From Planctomycetota bacterium (GTDB lineage: Bacteria; Planctomycetota; UBA1135), in assembly GCA_008501825.1 (NCBI GenBank), contig QQUA01000006.1, positions 186,001-250,000 on the forward strand: a DNA stretch of 64,000 nucleotides, in the 5' to 3' direction. Positions 1 through 7,846 of the stretch are shown piece after piece. The notes beneath the pieces are model-generated. The model was not told where the DNA came from. It searched no databases and worked only from the letters and a program-made list of their open reading frames with translations. A program made the position numbers and the translations under genes. Within the stretch, counting starts at the first letter, position 1. Each line of letters opens with the position of its first letter.

Positions 1-105
1 GGCCTTCCACCTCCGAGTGAAAAGACGGAAACCGAACCGGAACCCAGGTCCTGGGGGACTTTCCCGAAACCCGCCCCCAGGGATTGCGCCGCTACACTAT
101 CGCCC

Positions 106-1356
106 ATGTCCGATGCCGCCCTTGCGTCTTCCAAACTGGCTCAAATCATTCGTGACGGAATCCAGGAAGAGCCCATCCAAGCCCAAAATCATGGCCTTTG
201 GAGTCGATTGCGGGAGGTGGGTACCGAAGGGTGGTTGGACACCGGCGATATGGAACAAGCCGCCGACTTGTGGAGCGCCGAATTCACCGCCCTGACCACG
301 AATAACACCCTATTGAATAAGGAAATCCAAAAGGGCCTTTACGACCAGTGGATCCCACAGGCCGCTGCGGCTGTAAAGCAAGACCGTCCGGATATTTCTG
401 AGCAGGACTTGGTCCTTGAAATTGCCTTTGGCTTGAATGCTCGCCATGGCCTCCGGTTGGTCCAGCGGTTTGGGGCCTACGTCAGCGTCGAACTGCACAC
501 CGATTTGGCCCACGACGTGGAGCGCAGCCTGGCTTACGGCCGCCGCTACCACGCCTTGGAACCGGATCGCTTCATCGTCAAGGTGCCGCTGACGCCGGAA
601 GGCCTCCTCGCCGCCCGCCGAATGGAAGAAGAGGGCATCAAAGTCAACTTCACCTTGGGCTTCTCCGCCCGGCAAAACTATTTGATCGCCTGCGTGGCCA
701 AACCCCACTGGTGCAACGTGTTTATGGGCCGGCTCAACGCCTACGTGGCGGACCAGGGTCTCGGCAACGGCGCCTGGGTCGGCGAAAGAGCCACTTTGGC
801 CAGCCAAGCCGGCGTCCGCTCCCTGCGCGAGAAGCTCGGCGTTCCGACCCGACAAATCGGAGCCTCCATGCGCAGCGGAGAGCAGGTCCACACCTTGGCC
901 GGTTTGGACGTCTACACCATGCCGGTACCGGTGGCCCAGAGTTTCCTGGAAGCTGGACTCAGCCCGGAGCAGCTTCGCGACCAAACCGGAGCGGATTACC
1001 GGCCGGAATGGGCCGAAGGAGTCCAAGAGGAGGCCGAAGGTCTTACCGGCCTTTGGGACCTAAACCCCTCCTTGCGAGAGACTTGTGAATCTCTCGCCAA
1101 CCTGCCCAGCGGCTTCGACGCTGCCGGCTTGGTGGATCGCCTGGCGGCGGCGGGCCACGGCTACTTGTTCCCTGCCCTCAAGGCGGAAGAAGTGGAAGCG
1201 ATCCGGAGCTTCGGCAAGGTTCCGGAGCGGACCCGCTGGCAGGCGGATTTGGCTTCCGGTCGAGTGGGCTTGGATGCCCTTTTCACCCTGGCCGGCCTGC
1301 ACGCTTTCGCCCAGGATCAAGCCGCCCTGGACGACCGCATTCGTCGCTTCCTTTAA
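106..1356 (+). CDS. transaldolase-family protein
   Basis: This is a transaldolase-type class I aldolase of 416 residues, cytoplasmic, expected to move dihydroxyacetone units between sugar phosphates in the non-oxidative pentose phosphate pathway. Visible signatures are TTNNTLL near residue 64 (the usual TSNPTL-like phosphate loop), VSVEL near 126, VKVPLT with the probable Schiff-base lysine at K159, VNFTLGFSARQ near 180-190 and MGRL near 207. The chain is longer than the compact 220-residue fructose-6-phosphate aldolase type because of an alpha-helical C-terminal extension after about residue 300. The ATG at 106 is the first start consistent with the conserved fold. No operon partner is evident, since the next gene begins 110 bases later. 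The assignment to the family is firm; true substrate preference is not shown. Confidence 0.88.
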   Translation: MSDAALASSKLAQIIRDGIQEEPIQAQNHGLWSRLREVGTEGWLDTGDMEQAADLWSAEFTALTTNNTLLNKEIQKGLYDQWIPQAAAAVKQDRPDISEQDLVLEIAFGLNARHGLRLVQRFGAYVSVELHTDLAHDVERSLAYGRRYHALEPDRFIVKVPLTPEGLLAARRMEEEGIKVNFTLGFSARQNYLIACVAKPHWCNVFMGRLNAYVADQGLGNGAWVGERATLASQAGVRSLREKLGVPTRQIGASMRSGEQVHTLAGLDVYTMPVPVAQSFLEAGLSPEQLRDQTGADYRPEWAEGVQEEAEGLTGLWDLNPSLRETCESLANLPSGFDAAGLVDRLAAAGHGYLFPALKAEEVEAIRSFGKVPERTRWQADLASGRVGLDALFTLAGLHAFAQDQAALDDRIRRFL

Positions 1357-1466
1357 TCGAAGCCCTGGAAGCAAGACGGCTCTCGCCGTTCCCGCACACC
1401 CGGCCCTGCGACGCTACCCTGGTCGGGCATCCGGTCCTTCTTTCACCCTAGGTAGCCTTAAACATC

Positions 1467-2564
1467 ATGGATGGAGCGGCTCTTACTGCGGCACCCTCCC
1501 CGGCGGCTCAAAGAAACCCGTGGATCAACGGCGCCCGATGGGACATCGGCTGGTTGATCGGCAGCGCCCTCATCGTGCCGGTAGTTTTGTTCTTCGTATG
1601 GAACGGAACCGGCGCGGATTGGATCAATCTGGGAGTGACCGCCATCGTCGGCGGCCCGCATCTGTTTTCCACCTATACCGCCTCCTACATGGATCCGCGC
1701 TTCCGCCGGGGGCACCGCGGCGTATTGCTGGCGGCAACCTTGTTGGTGCCGGCCTTCGTCATTTATTGGACCCTGACCGATTTCCAAATCCTGCTTAGCG
1801 TCTTTATCTTCGCCGCTTCCTTCCATGTCCTGCACCAGAACGCCTATTTGACCGGCATTTACAACAAGAAGTCCGGCCGGAAGGAACCCACCTGGTCGCG
1901 CCTAGTGGATTACGGCGTGCTGTTGCTGTGCATCTATCCCATCGCCTCTTACAAACTGGTCCACAGCGATTTCTACTTGGGGTCGGTAGAAATCATTTTG
2001 CCTTCCTTCATGAAGGTTCCCGCCACCTATTGGACCATTTGGCTGGCTTTCGGCTCTCTGTTCGCCATTTGGCTGTGGAAAACCGCCGGCGAATATCGCC
2101 GCCAGGTGCTCAACCTTCCCAAAACCGTGCTGATCGCGGTGACCTGCCTGGTTTGCTTCTTCGTGCCGATGGCGGCCACTGGGGAACGCTTGGAATTGGC
2201 CTTCCAATCGGTCAATGCTTGGCACTCTATCCAATACTTGGGTTTGATTTGGTACATCCAAAAAGTCCGTAAAGAGCGGGGGGAAATTGAAACGCCCTTC
2301 ATCGCCAAGATGAGTGGCGGAACTCCCGGCGCCATGCTGCGTTATTACGGCTTTTGCTTTCTATTGACCCTGGCTTTGGGCGGCGTAGTGGCGGTTTGCT
2401 GGTTTACCAAACCTTTCGCTTTGGAGTTCCAGCAGTACTACTACATGTGTGTGTTGAGCTGCCTGCTGATCCACTACTTCCTGGACGGCTTTTTCTTCAC
2501 CGTCGGCAACCGCGCCGGGGCGGCCCGTCGTAGCGTTCCATTCGCCGCCCCGACGGCGGCTTAA
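1467..2564 (+). CDS. polytopic membrane protein with conserved-looking histidines, unknown function
   Basis: A 365-residue integral membrane protein with about eight to nine hydrophobic helices. Histidines sit inside or at the edges of helices in the contexts GGPHLFSTY, SFHVLHQNAY, NAWHSIQYLG and IHYFLDG, which looks like a metal- or cofactor-binding arrangement in the bilayer. The pattern is loosely reminiscent of the Brp/Blh carotene-dioxygenase type of His-rich polytopic protein, but I cannot establish homology from motifs alone. The N terminus (about 18 residues) is hydrophilic and Ala/Pro-rich. It lies 110 bases after the transaldolase gene and 216 bases before the next one, so it may be monocistronic. 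I do not recognise the family with confidence. Confidence 0.75.
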   Translation: MDGAALTAAPSPAAQRNPWINGARWDIGWLIGSALIVPVVLFFVWNGTGADWINLGVTAIVGGPHLFSTYTASYMDPRFRRGHRGVLLAATLLVPAFVIYWTLTDFQILLSVFIFAASFHVLHQNAYLTGIYNKKSGRKEPTWSRLVDYGVLLLCIYPIASYKLVHSDFYLGSVEIILPSFMKVPATYWTIWLAFGSLFAIWLWKTAGEYRRQVLNLPKTVLIAVTCLVCFFVPMAATGERLELAFQSVNAWHSIQYLGLIWYIQKVRKERGEIETPFIAKMSGGTPGAMLRYYGFCFLLTLALGGVVAVCWFTKPFALEFQQYYYMCVLSCLLIHYFLDGFFFTVGNRAGAARRSVPFAAPTAA

Positions 2565-2780
2565 AGCCGATTCGGCCAAAAACGACCCCGAAAGTGGATA
2601 AAATTCCGCTTCGGGACGGTTGCGCCCCGCTCCCGCCTGCGCCTGGGCTCCCCGCCTTTCACGGAGCCACCGGCCGGGACGGGCTCGATGGCGGCGAGTC
2701 ACCGCCGATTGCCGATCCCGGCAGGCGCCGAAAAGGCATGTGGGAATGCCAGGCTTCTCCTGGCGCGCTCGCGAACCACC

Positions 2781-4544
2781 ATGCCTTCTCGCTCCTTTCG
2801 ATGGCTCCTTTGGTTGCTCCCATGGCTTTTGGCCGCATCCTTGGCAGCCCAAAACCCGCGGACCGGCGTCCTTGCCGCCAACGCCTCTGGTTCCGCCTAC
2901 GGCCCGTCCCTGGCCAGCGATGGGGACACGGCGGCCTTGCTCTATCGAGACGATTTCGATGAGTCGATCCAGGTCGTTCTCTCCGACGGCCGCGGCCTGA
3001 CTTGGTCCGCTCCGGTTCGAGTGGACGACGGAACCTCCCCGGCGGTGAAACAGGTCCACGACACATCCGTGGCCATGGCCGGTCAAAACATTTACGCCTG
3101 TTGGACTGAGGATCGCTTCAGCTTGGGAACCCGCGATCTTTACTTCAATCGCTCGACCGATGCCGGCATTAGTTTCCAACCGCTGGACCTGCTGATCGAT
3201 AAAGGAAGCCCTCCCGGATTTTGGGACACGCCTTTCTTTCGCATGGCCGTCGATCCCCAGGATCCGAACGATGCCAACGACGACCTAGTCGTGATCCTCA
3301 TGCACGTCGACGGAGGATTGCCTCCGGCTCCGGACGCCCTCTATTTGAATTACTCCACCAACAGCGGCCAAACCTTCTTACCTTCGGCGGTACCGGTAAG
3401 CAGCCACAATTGGCAAGCTTCTTTCTTTCAAATCGATTTGGCGGTAGCCAACGGCATCGCCTATGCAGTGTGGTTGGACAATCTCAATTTCGGCATCGTG
3501 GCCGATGACTGCTGGCTGTCCGCCTATGATCCCCTTGCGGCGGTCTTCAAAGTCCAAGACCTCATGGTGAACGCACCGACCGGCGGATTTTGGGACGCCG
3601 ATGACGAACCATGCGTGGATGCCCGGGGCAGCACCGTAGCCGTCCTTTGGATGCGGGATCCGGTCGGCGGCCCGTGGGTTCATGACCTCCGCTCCAACGT
3701 CAGTTTGGATGGAGGCATTACCTGGATGGGAGAAGTCCCCGTCGGTAATTACACGCCGGGATTGCACGACGTGAGTTATCCCGACGTGGCCATCGCCGCC
3801 GACGGCAACCTTTTGGCGGCTTGGCAAGATAATCGCAGTGGCGCATACGAAGTTTACAGCGCGACCTCAACATCCAGCGGTGCCGGATGGCTGAACGACG
3901 TACAGCTATCCAGTACTTCGATGGGCTTGTCGGTGAAGCTCCTGTGCCCGGAAAATCAAGCCGCCGCGATGTGGAATGCAGGATCGCTACCGCCAAACTT
4001 CGAAGAAGCAGCCTTGAGTCCGGACGCCGGCCTGAGTTGGAATTCACCGGTGGTGGTCAGCACCAACAACGGAGACGTCGACAGTTGGGCCATGGCTTAC
4101 AATCGATACTACGACAACTTTTTGATGGCTTGGTTGGCCGACGATTTCAATCCTCCGAACAACGACGTCTATGCCGGAGGATTCCGCCCGCAAACTCTCA
4201 TTCCCATTGGAAATTTTTCCGTTCCGGGAAGTACCGTGAGTTTTCAAATTGCCCATTGGCCGCAGCCGGACCACGGCATGTCTTTCGGCGTGGTGGCCTC
4301 GGCCAGCCTCGGCAGTTACGTCTTGGCCGACGGCCGGGATCTCGGCATCGTGTATGACTTTTACTTCCAGCAGGCTCTCACCATGATTCCGGGGCAGCTT
4401 TCCGGAACCATCAACTCCAGCGGAGGCGGAAGCACGGCCAGTTTCCCGGTTCCGACTCTGCCTCCCACCCTCTACACGACGGCAGTGGCCTTTACCTCCT
4501 TCACCAACCTTGGGGCCGCCACAGATTTGGTGCCGATCCCCTAA
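2781..4544 (+). CDS. secreted sialidase-like (BNR/Asp-box) beta-propeller protein
   Basis: The product from the ATG at 2781 is 587 residues. An upstream in-frame start at 2688 exists, but only the 2781 start places an Arg followed by the hydrophobic stretch WLLWLLPWLLAASLAAQ at the N terminus, a good signal peptide. The mature part carries repeated Asp-box-like strands (STDAGISF, STNSGQTF, SLDGGITW, SPDAGLSW) and a block with AWQDNRSG, typical of the exo-sialidase/BNR propeller fold. I see no clear catalytic Arg triad, so a binding or structural role is as likely as glycosidase activity. The last 117 or so residues (about 4190-4541) form a separate beta-rich module resembling the tails of the FG-GAP proteins in this window. 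Probably exported through the Sec route. Confidence 0.82.
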   Translation: MPSRSFRWLLWLLPWLLAASLAAQNPRTGVLAANASGSAYGPSLASDGDTAALLYRDDFDESIQVVLSDGRGLTWSAPVRVDDGTSPAVKQVHDTSVAMAGQNIYACWTEDRFSLGTRDLYFNRSTDAGISFQPLDLLIDKGSPPGFWDTPFFRMAVDPQDPNDANDDLVVILMHVDGGLPPAPDALYLNYSTNSGQTFLPSAVPVSSHNWQASFFQIDLAVANGIAYAVWLDNLNFGIVADDCWLSAYDPLAAVFKVQDLMVNAPTGGFWDADDEPCVDARGSTVAVLWMRDPVGGPWVHDLRSNVSLDGGITWMGEVPVGNYTPGLHDVSYPDVAIAADGNLLAAWQDNRSGAYEVYSATSTSSGAGWLNDVQLSSTSMGLSVKLLCPENQAAAMWNAGSLPPNFEEAALSPDAGLSWNSPVVVSTNNGDVDSWAMAYNRYYDNFLMAWLADDFNPPNNDVYAGGFRPQTLIPIGNFSVPGSTVSFQIAHWPQPDHGMSFGVVASASLGSYVLADGRDLGIVYDFYFQQALTMIPGQLSGTINSSGGGSTASFPVPTLPPTLYTTAVAFTSFTNLGAATDLVPIP

Positions 4545-4638
4545 GTCTCCATTCCACATGCATTAAGCAAATCCTCCGGTGCCGCCTGGGAAAACTGAAG
4601 CACCTCATTTGGCTCGGCGGCCCGGGGGGATCTTTGCT

Positions 4639-5070
4639 TCAGCCGACGGCGTCAAAACGCCCTAAAGCGGACTCCACCTTTTGCAGCAATTGCTGCCCGC
4701 CGAATGGTTTGGCAAGAAAGCCAGTCCTTGGCCGCAACAGGGCCCGGCGTAAAACCGGAGATTCGTGAAATCCTGAAATAAAGACCACGCCAAGATCCGG
4801 CCGCATCAACATCAAGTCCTCGACCAAGCGGGGACCGGCAAGGTCTCCAGGCATGACGACGTCGCAAAGCACCAAATGGATGCCTTCTCGAAACTGCTTG
4901 GAAATTTGTAAGGCTTCTCGACCGTCTTCGGCCGGTAAGACTTGGTAACCCGCCCGCTTCAATACCGTTTGGGTAAACCGGCGCACCAAATCGTCGTCGT
5001 CGACAACCAAAATGGTTGCAGCTTTTCGGCGACAAGGAATGGCGCGGGAGGGTTGAAGTTTCAGGCTCAC
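4639..5070 (-). CDS. stand-alone response-regulator receiver domain
   Basis: A 143-residue protein that is essentially one CheY-like receiver domain with no output domain. The acidic pocket is VVDDDD (residues 22-27), the phospho-acceptor is D70 in LCDVVMPG, and the conserved lysine is K121 in AKPFGG. The sequence VVFISGFHES resembles receivers associated with CckA/PAS hybrid kinases. The start is GTG; no in-frame ATG lies upstream of the fold, and a GAAGG sits right at the start. The first 15 residues form a basic extension. The partner kinase is not adjacent; the hybrid kinase at 53.5-55.8 kb is far away. It lies downstream of the zinc-ribbon gene on the same strand, 43 bases after it, so co-transcription with 5114-6329 is possible. 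Confidence 0.88.
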   Translation of the reverse strand: MSLKLQPSRAIPCRRKAATILVVDDDDLVRRFTQTVLKRAGYQVLPAEDGREALQISKQFREGIHLVLCDVVMPGDLAGPRLVEDLMLMRPDLGVVFISGFHESPVLRRALLRPRTGFLAKPFGGQQLLQKVESALGRFDAVG

Positions 5071-5113
5071 CTTCGGTAACGACTTTAACGATTTCTTTCC
5101 AAATCTGAAACCG

Positions 5114-5956
5114 TCAACTCTTGGCCTGCCGTTTCTTCAACCAAATCAGCGGATAAAAAGGAAGGAGAAGTACAAAGGCCAAGCCATTGCGCAGGGCCGG
5201 GATTTTCGTTTGGCAATAGGGACAAGAAAATCCCTGCCACTTGCCGAACGCCCGCTTGCCGCTCCAATCGCTTAGATCCAAACTTCGGCTGCAACCGCAG
5301 CACACCAGATAATCGGACTTGCAGCGCAAGCACCGGGACATTTCCGCCGGGATGCGCTGTCCCAAGACCAATTCGTTGAAGGCTAAACCCGGATTCAATT
5401 GCCAATGGAGCATGGCCGGGCTGCCGCGGTGCCAGTGGCGGGCCTCTGCATGACCGCAAACCGGACAGTTGCCCGCAGTTGCCTCTTCTTCCAACGGAGC
5501 CTCGTCGCCCAATTGGCGGCGCAGATCCAGCAAGCTAAGGACTTTCGGTCTCAATTCATGGAAATACAGCAGCAAGCCGAACAAAGGGCCGGTCATGCCG
5601 GCGAGGACCAACCAAACCACAACTACCGTCATCGGATTCCCGTAATATTTCTCGTGTCCGAGCAAAAAATATCCCAGAAAAAGCAAAAGGGTGGGAAAGC
5701 TAAGCCCGAACAGGATTCCCGCCGCCCAAGCTTGGCGATGAACCATGGCCCAATATTCGGATGCTCCGATCTCCCCCAGGAGAAATCGAGTGCGAGCTAC
5801 CAAAGCCGGAGCGGGTTCCTCCGGATTCTCCGTCGACACCATGGCCTCCACTTGTTGGGCCTGCCGTTGAAAGGCCTGAATTAGGACTTCCCCTTCTTGC
5901 TCTTGGAGTCGGCCCTCGGCCACCAGCTTTCGAATCCTGGAAATTTGATCAGTCAT
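5114..5956 (-). CDS. membrane protein with zinc-ribbon-type cysteine clusters
   Basis: A 280-residue protein. The N-terminal 60 residues are helical and charged, two transmembrane helices follow at about residues 85-135, and the C-terminal half carries three Cys pairs: CPVCGHAEARH, CLRCKSDYLVCCGC and CPYCQTK, consistent with two treble-clef or zinc-ribbon modules on the cytoplasmic side. The final residues include another hydrophobic stretch (FVLLLPFYPLIWL). The start ATG (5956) overlaps the end of the upstream DUF2089 gene by 8 bases, so the two are translationally coupled. The arrangement of a small DNA-binding-like protein encoded with a membrane zinc protein suggests a regulator and membrane partner, but this is inference. 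I do not know a named family. Confidence 0.75.
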   Translation of the reverse strand: MTDQISRIRKLVAEGRLQEQEGEVLIQAFQRQAQQVEAMVSTENPEEPAPALVARTRFLLGEIGASEYWAMVHRQAWAAGILFGLSFPTLLLFLGYFLLGHEKYYGNPMTVVVVWLVLAGMTGPLFGLLLYFHELRPKVLSLLDLRRQLGDEAPLEEEATAGNCPVCGHAEARHWHRGSPAMLHWQLNPGLAFNELVLGQRIPAEMSRCLRCKSDYLVCCGCSRSLDLSDWSGKRAFGKWQGFSCPYCQTKIPALRNGLAFVLLLPFYPLIWLKKRQAKS

Positions 5957-6329
5957 GCTTCGTCTCCCCCTCGAAACCGCGGATCAACCGGACTGCTTCC
6001 GGGCCGTCGATTTCCCCCGCCTCCAAGGCCTGCAAGATGTCCTCCTTTTCCTGGATGTCAGCAGCGATTTCCCGGCGCAGGGCCTCCATGGTTTCATTCA
6101 AAAGCCGCCTGGCCTTGGGGTAGGAACACTCCAAACTCTTTTGCACCCCACTCAAGCTGCCGTTGGCGAGCAGCAATTCCACCGTGAAGGCGGCGTATTC
6201 GCCGGGAAGCCGGGCCAGCAGCGGCAACGCCAAGCGCCCCTGCACCCCGGTGCCGCAGCGACGACAGCGCAGGGCTTCGATGTACATCCTCCCGGAGCAG
6301 TGAGGACAGGCACTCAAGGTGGAAACCAC
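5949..6329 (-). CDS. DUF2089-family zinc-ribbon/HTH protein
   Basis: A 126-residue protein with an N-terminal zinc ribbon (CPHCSG and CRRCGTG) followed by a sigma-like helical region: a segment like FTVELLLANGSL, then VQKSLECSYPKARRLLNE, the typical DUF2089 helix-turn-helix layout in which the second helix reads SYPxxRxxL. The C-terminal 30 residues (LEAGEIDGPEAVRLIRG) are a short helical tail often seen in this group. The function is not established; the architecture fits a small transcription regulator. The start is GTG at 6329, with TTG a few codons later as an alternative. A TTGACA hexamer overlapping a perfect dyad lies just upstream on the same strand. It is the first gene of a coupled pair with the zinc-ribbon membrane protein. 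Confidence 0.82.
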   Translation of the reverse strand: MVSTLSACPHCSGRMYIEALRCRRCGTGVQGRLALPLLARLPGEYAAFTVELLLANGSLSGVQKSLECSYPKARRLLNETMEALRREIAADIQEKEDILQALEAGEIDGPEAVRLIRGFEGETKHD

Positions 6330-6357
6330 CCAAAAACAGTACTTATTTAAATGATGA

Positions 6358-6377
6358 TGTCAATATTTTTAATATTG
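6358..6377 (-). promoter_or_regulatory. AT-rich perfect dyad overlapping a TTGACA hexamer
   Basis: Positions 6361-6377 form a perfect inverted repeat with 7-base arms (CAATATT and AATATTG) around a 3-base spacer. On the minus strand the hexamer TTGACA (6363 down to 6358) begins within one arm. The next gene on that strand starts at 6329, about 30 bases downstream, but I see no good -10 box at 16-18 bases, so a normal sigma-70 promoter is only possible. The dyad could be an operator for the DUF2089 protein, or a weak terminator for the hydrolase gene that ends at 6380. Confidence 0.35.
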
Positions 6378-6379
6378 GC

Positions 6380-7846
6380 CTAATTTTTTATTGTGTCCGC
6401 AAAAAGAGAGAGGATGTCCGGAAAAGCTGCCGGGACGACCTGAAGGTGCTCCAAACGGGGATAGAGCCGATATTGAAGCTGCAAGTCCGCCCTGTCCCCA
6501 AGGAGCTTTGCCACTCTCTCGACGGCCGCCCGGGCAAAATCCTTCTCTGCCGTAGCCAAAAACAGGGGAAGTGGGGCGGAGGGCTTGCTTCTTTCCTGGG
6601 GCACCCCGGCACCGGCGATCATGGCCGCGGCCCGAACCGGCAGCTTCATGCTGGAAAGCAGGGAAGCCACGTGCATCGCACCCATGGAATGGCCAATCAG
6701 GAAGACCCTGTCCGGATCCAGGGCATAGCGGCGCCGGAGTTCAGCCAAGATTCCCTCCAGAGGCGGAGGGGCGCCGAAACCGGGACTGCGGGTCGCCAGT
6801 AAAAACCACCGCCGCTCTTTACACGCCCGGAGCAAAGCCCCCCGATCGAAGCCTTCGAAAGCCCAATTTTCGCTGCCCCCGGCGCCGTGGAGAAAAACCA
6901 CCATGGGTCGACTGGACTCTCCCGCTTTCAGCGCCGGGACGTACATCCTCACGGGAGCTCGTAGCCCGGAGCCGGTGGGCACACGCAAGTAGAAACTTCC
7001 GGATCTTCGCTGCCCGAAGAACGGCTCCCCCGCAGAAGCTTTCTGCAAAGCTGCTTCCGCTTGGCGCAACATGACCACTGCCGGGTAATCCACCTCCAAA
7101 GCTTCCCCGCCCTGAAGCGATTGGAGCCTCGCCAGTAGGTGGCCGGCAGTCTCCTGTTCTAGAGAGGGCACCTGATCCGGAGAGGGTGCCCCGAGTTGTT
7201 CCTCCAAGGCCTGCAGCCTTTCATAAAGGCGGTGGGCCACGCTCAGGGTTCTTTGTTGGCGAGCCCAGATTTCGTTTCCAGCACGCAATGTGCATTGCAA
7301 CTGCCAATCGCCTTCCTGCAGTTCTTTTTTCTGAGAGAGCAATTGGAAAGCGAGTTCCCTACGAAAGGGCAGACGCCCATTCCATGGGAAGGATTGATTG
7401 AACTCCGCTTGACTCGGAAAATGGCGCAATTGAATTTCTACTCGCAACGAAGGCTTGGAATTCAATTCCACCGGATACTTTTGTTCCAAAGTAAACGCCA
7501 CGGAATCCGCGGCGGCGTCAAGCAATCTGGAGTGTAGACGCAACTGCAAAGAAGCCCCCCAAAGATACCCCGGGTCTTTTTGCCGGGCGGAAAGCGTCAG
7601 TCGCGCTAAGTCGAGCTGTTGAGCCGCCGACTCCAAATCTCCTCGCAGGAAAGCCAGGCTGGCTTGGTCCAGCTCCTGCAATGCCCGTTCGCGGCTGGAT
7701 TCGGAAGGAAATTCTTTGGCCCATTCGACTTCAAATGCTGACATCCGTTCGGCCAATGGATAGCGGTCTTCTCCTTGCCCGCAGCCGCCCCCAATGAAAG
7801 GAGCCAAAACAGCGATCAGGCGCAGGCAAGTCAAGAACCCATTCAT
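6380..7846 (-). CDS. exported alpha/beta-hydrolase (esterase/depolymerase-like)
   Basis: A 488-residue exported protein. The N terminus is a signal sequence with a weak lipobox (IGGGC, Cys22), so lipoprotein status is uncertain. Residues 30-290 are a helical and beta-strand region with no family I recognise. The C-terminal 190 residues are an alpha/beta-hydrolase: the oxyanion segment FLHGAGGSE, the nucleophile elbow GHSMG, the acid in ATAEKDF and the histidine in LEHLQV. This resembles polyhydroxybutyrate depolymerase or feruloyl esterase-like enzymes (PHB-depolymerase/esterase group). Its ATG overlaps the stop of the upstream gene in an ATGA arrangement, so both are co-translated. The substrate is unknown; the periplasm or outer surface is the likely location. 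Confidence 0.82.
   Translation of the reverse strand: MNGFLTCLRLIAVLAPFIGGGCGQGEDRYPLAERMSAFEVEWAKEFPSESSRERALQELDQASLAFLRGDLESAAQQLDLARLTLSARQKDPGYLWGASLQLRLHSRLLDAAADSVAFTLEQKYPVELNSKPSLRVEIQLRHFPSQAEFNQSFPWNGRLPFRRELAFQLLSQKKELQEGDWQLQCTLRAGNEIWARQQRTLSVAHRLYERLQALEEQLGAPSPDQVPSLEQETAGHLLARLQSLQGGEALEVDYPAVVMLRQAEAALQKASAGEPFFGQRRSGSFYLRVPTGSGLRAPVRMYVPALKAGESSRPMVVFLHGAGGSENWAFEGFDRGALLRACKERRWFLLATRSPGFGAPPPLEGILAELRRRYALDPDRVFLIGHSMGAMHVASLLSSMKLPVRAAAMIAGAGVPQERSKPSAPLPLFLATAEKDFARAAVERVAKLLGDRADLQLQYRLYPRLEHLQVVPAAFPDILSLFADTIKN

Noticed and set aside
2587..2615. CCCGAA/TTCGGG stem after the polytopic membrane gene
   Set aside because: The stem is six bases with a long mismatched interior and no T-tract, so I did not call a terminator.
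2361..3179. Long minus-strand frame opposite the membrane protein and the sialidase-like gene
   Set aside because: It lies antisense to two well-supported genes, has low-complexity Arg/Gly/Pro composition and no domain signature; it is a shadow frame.
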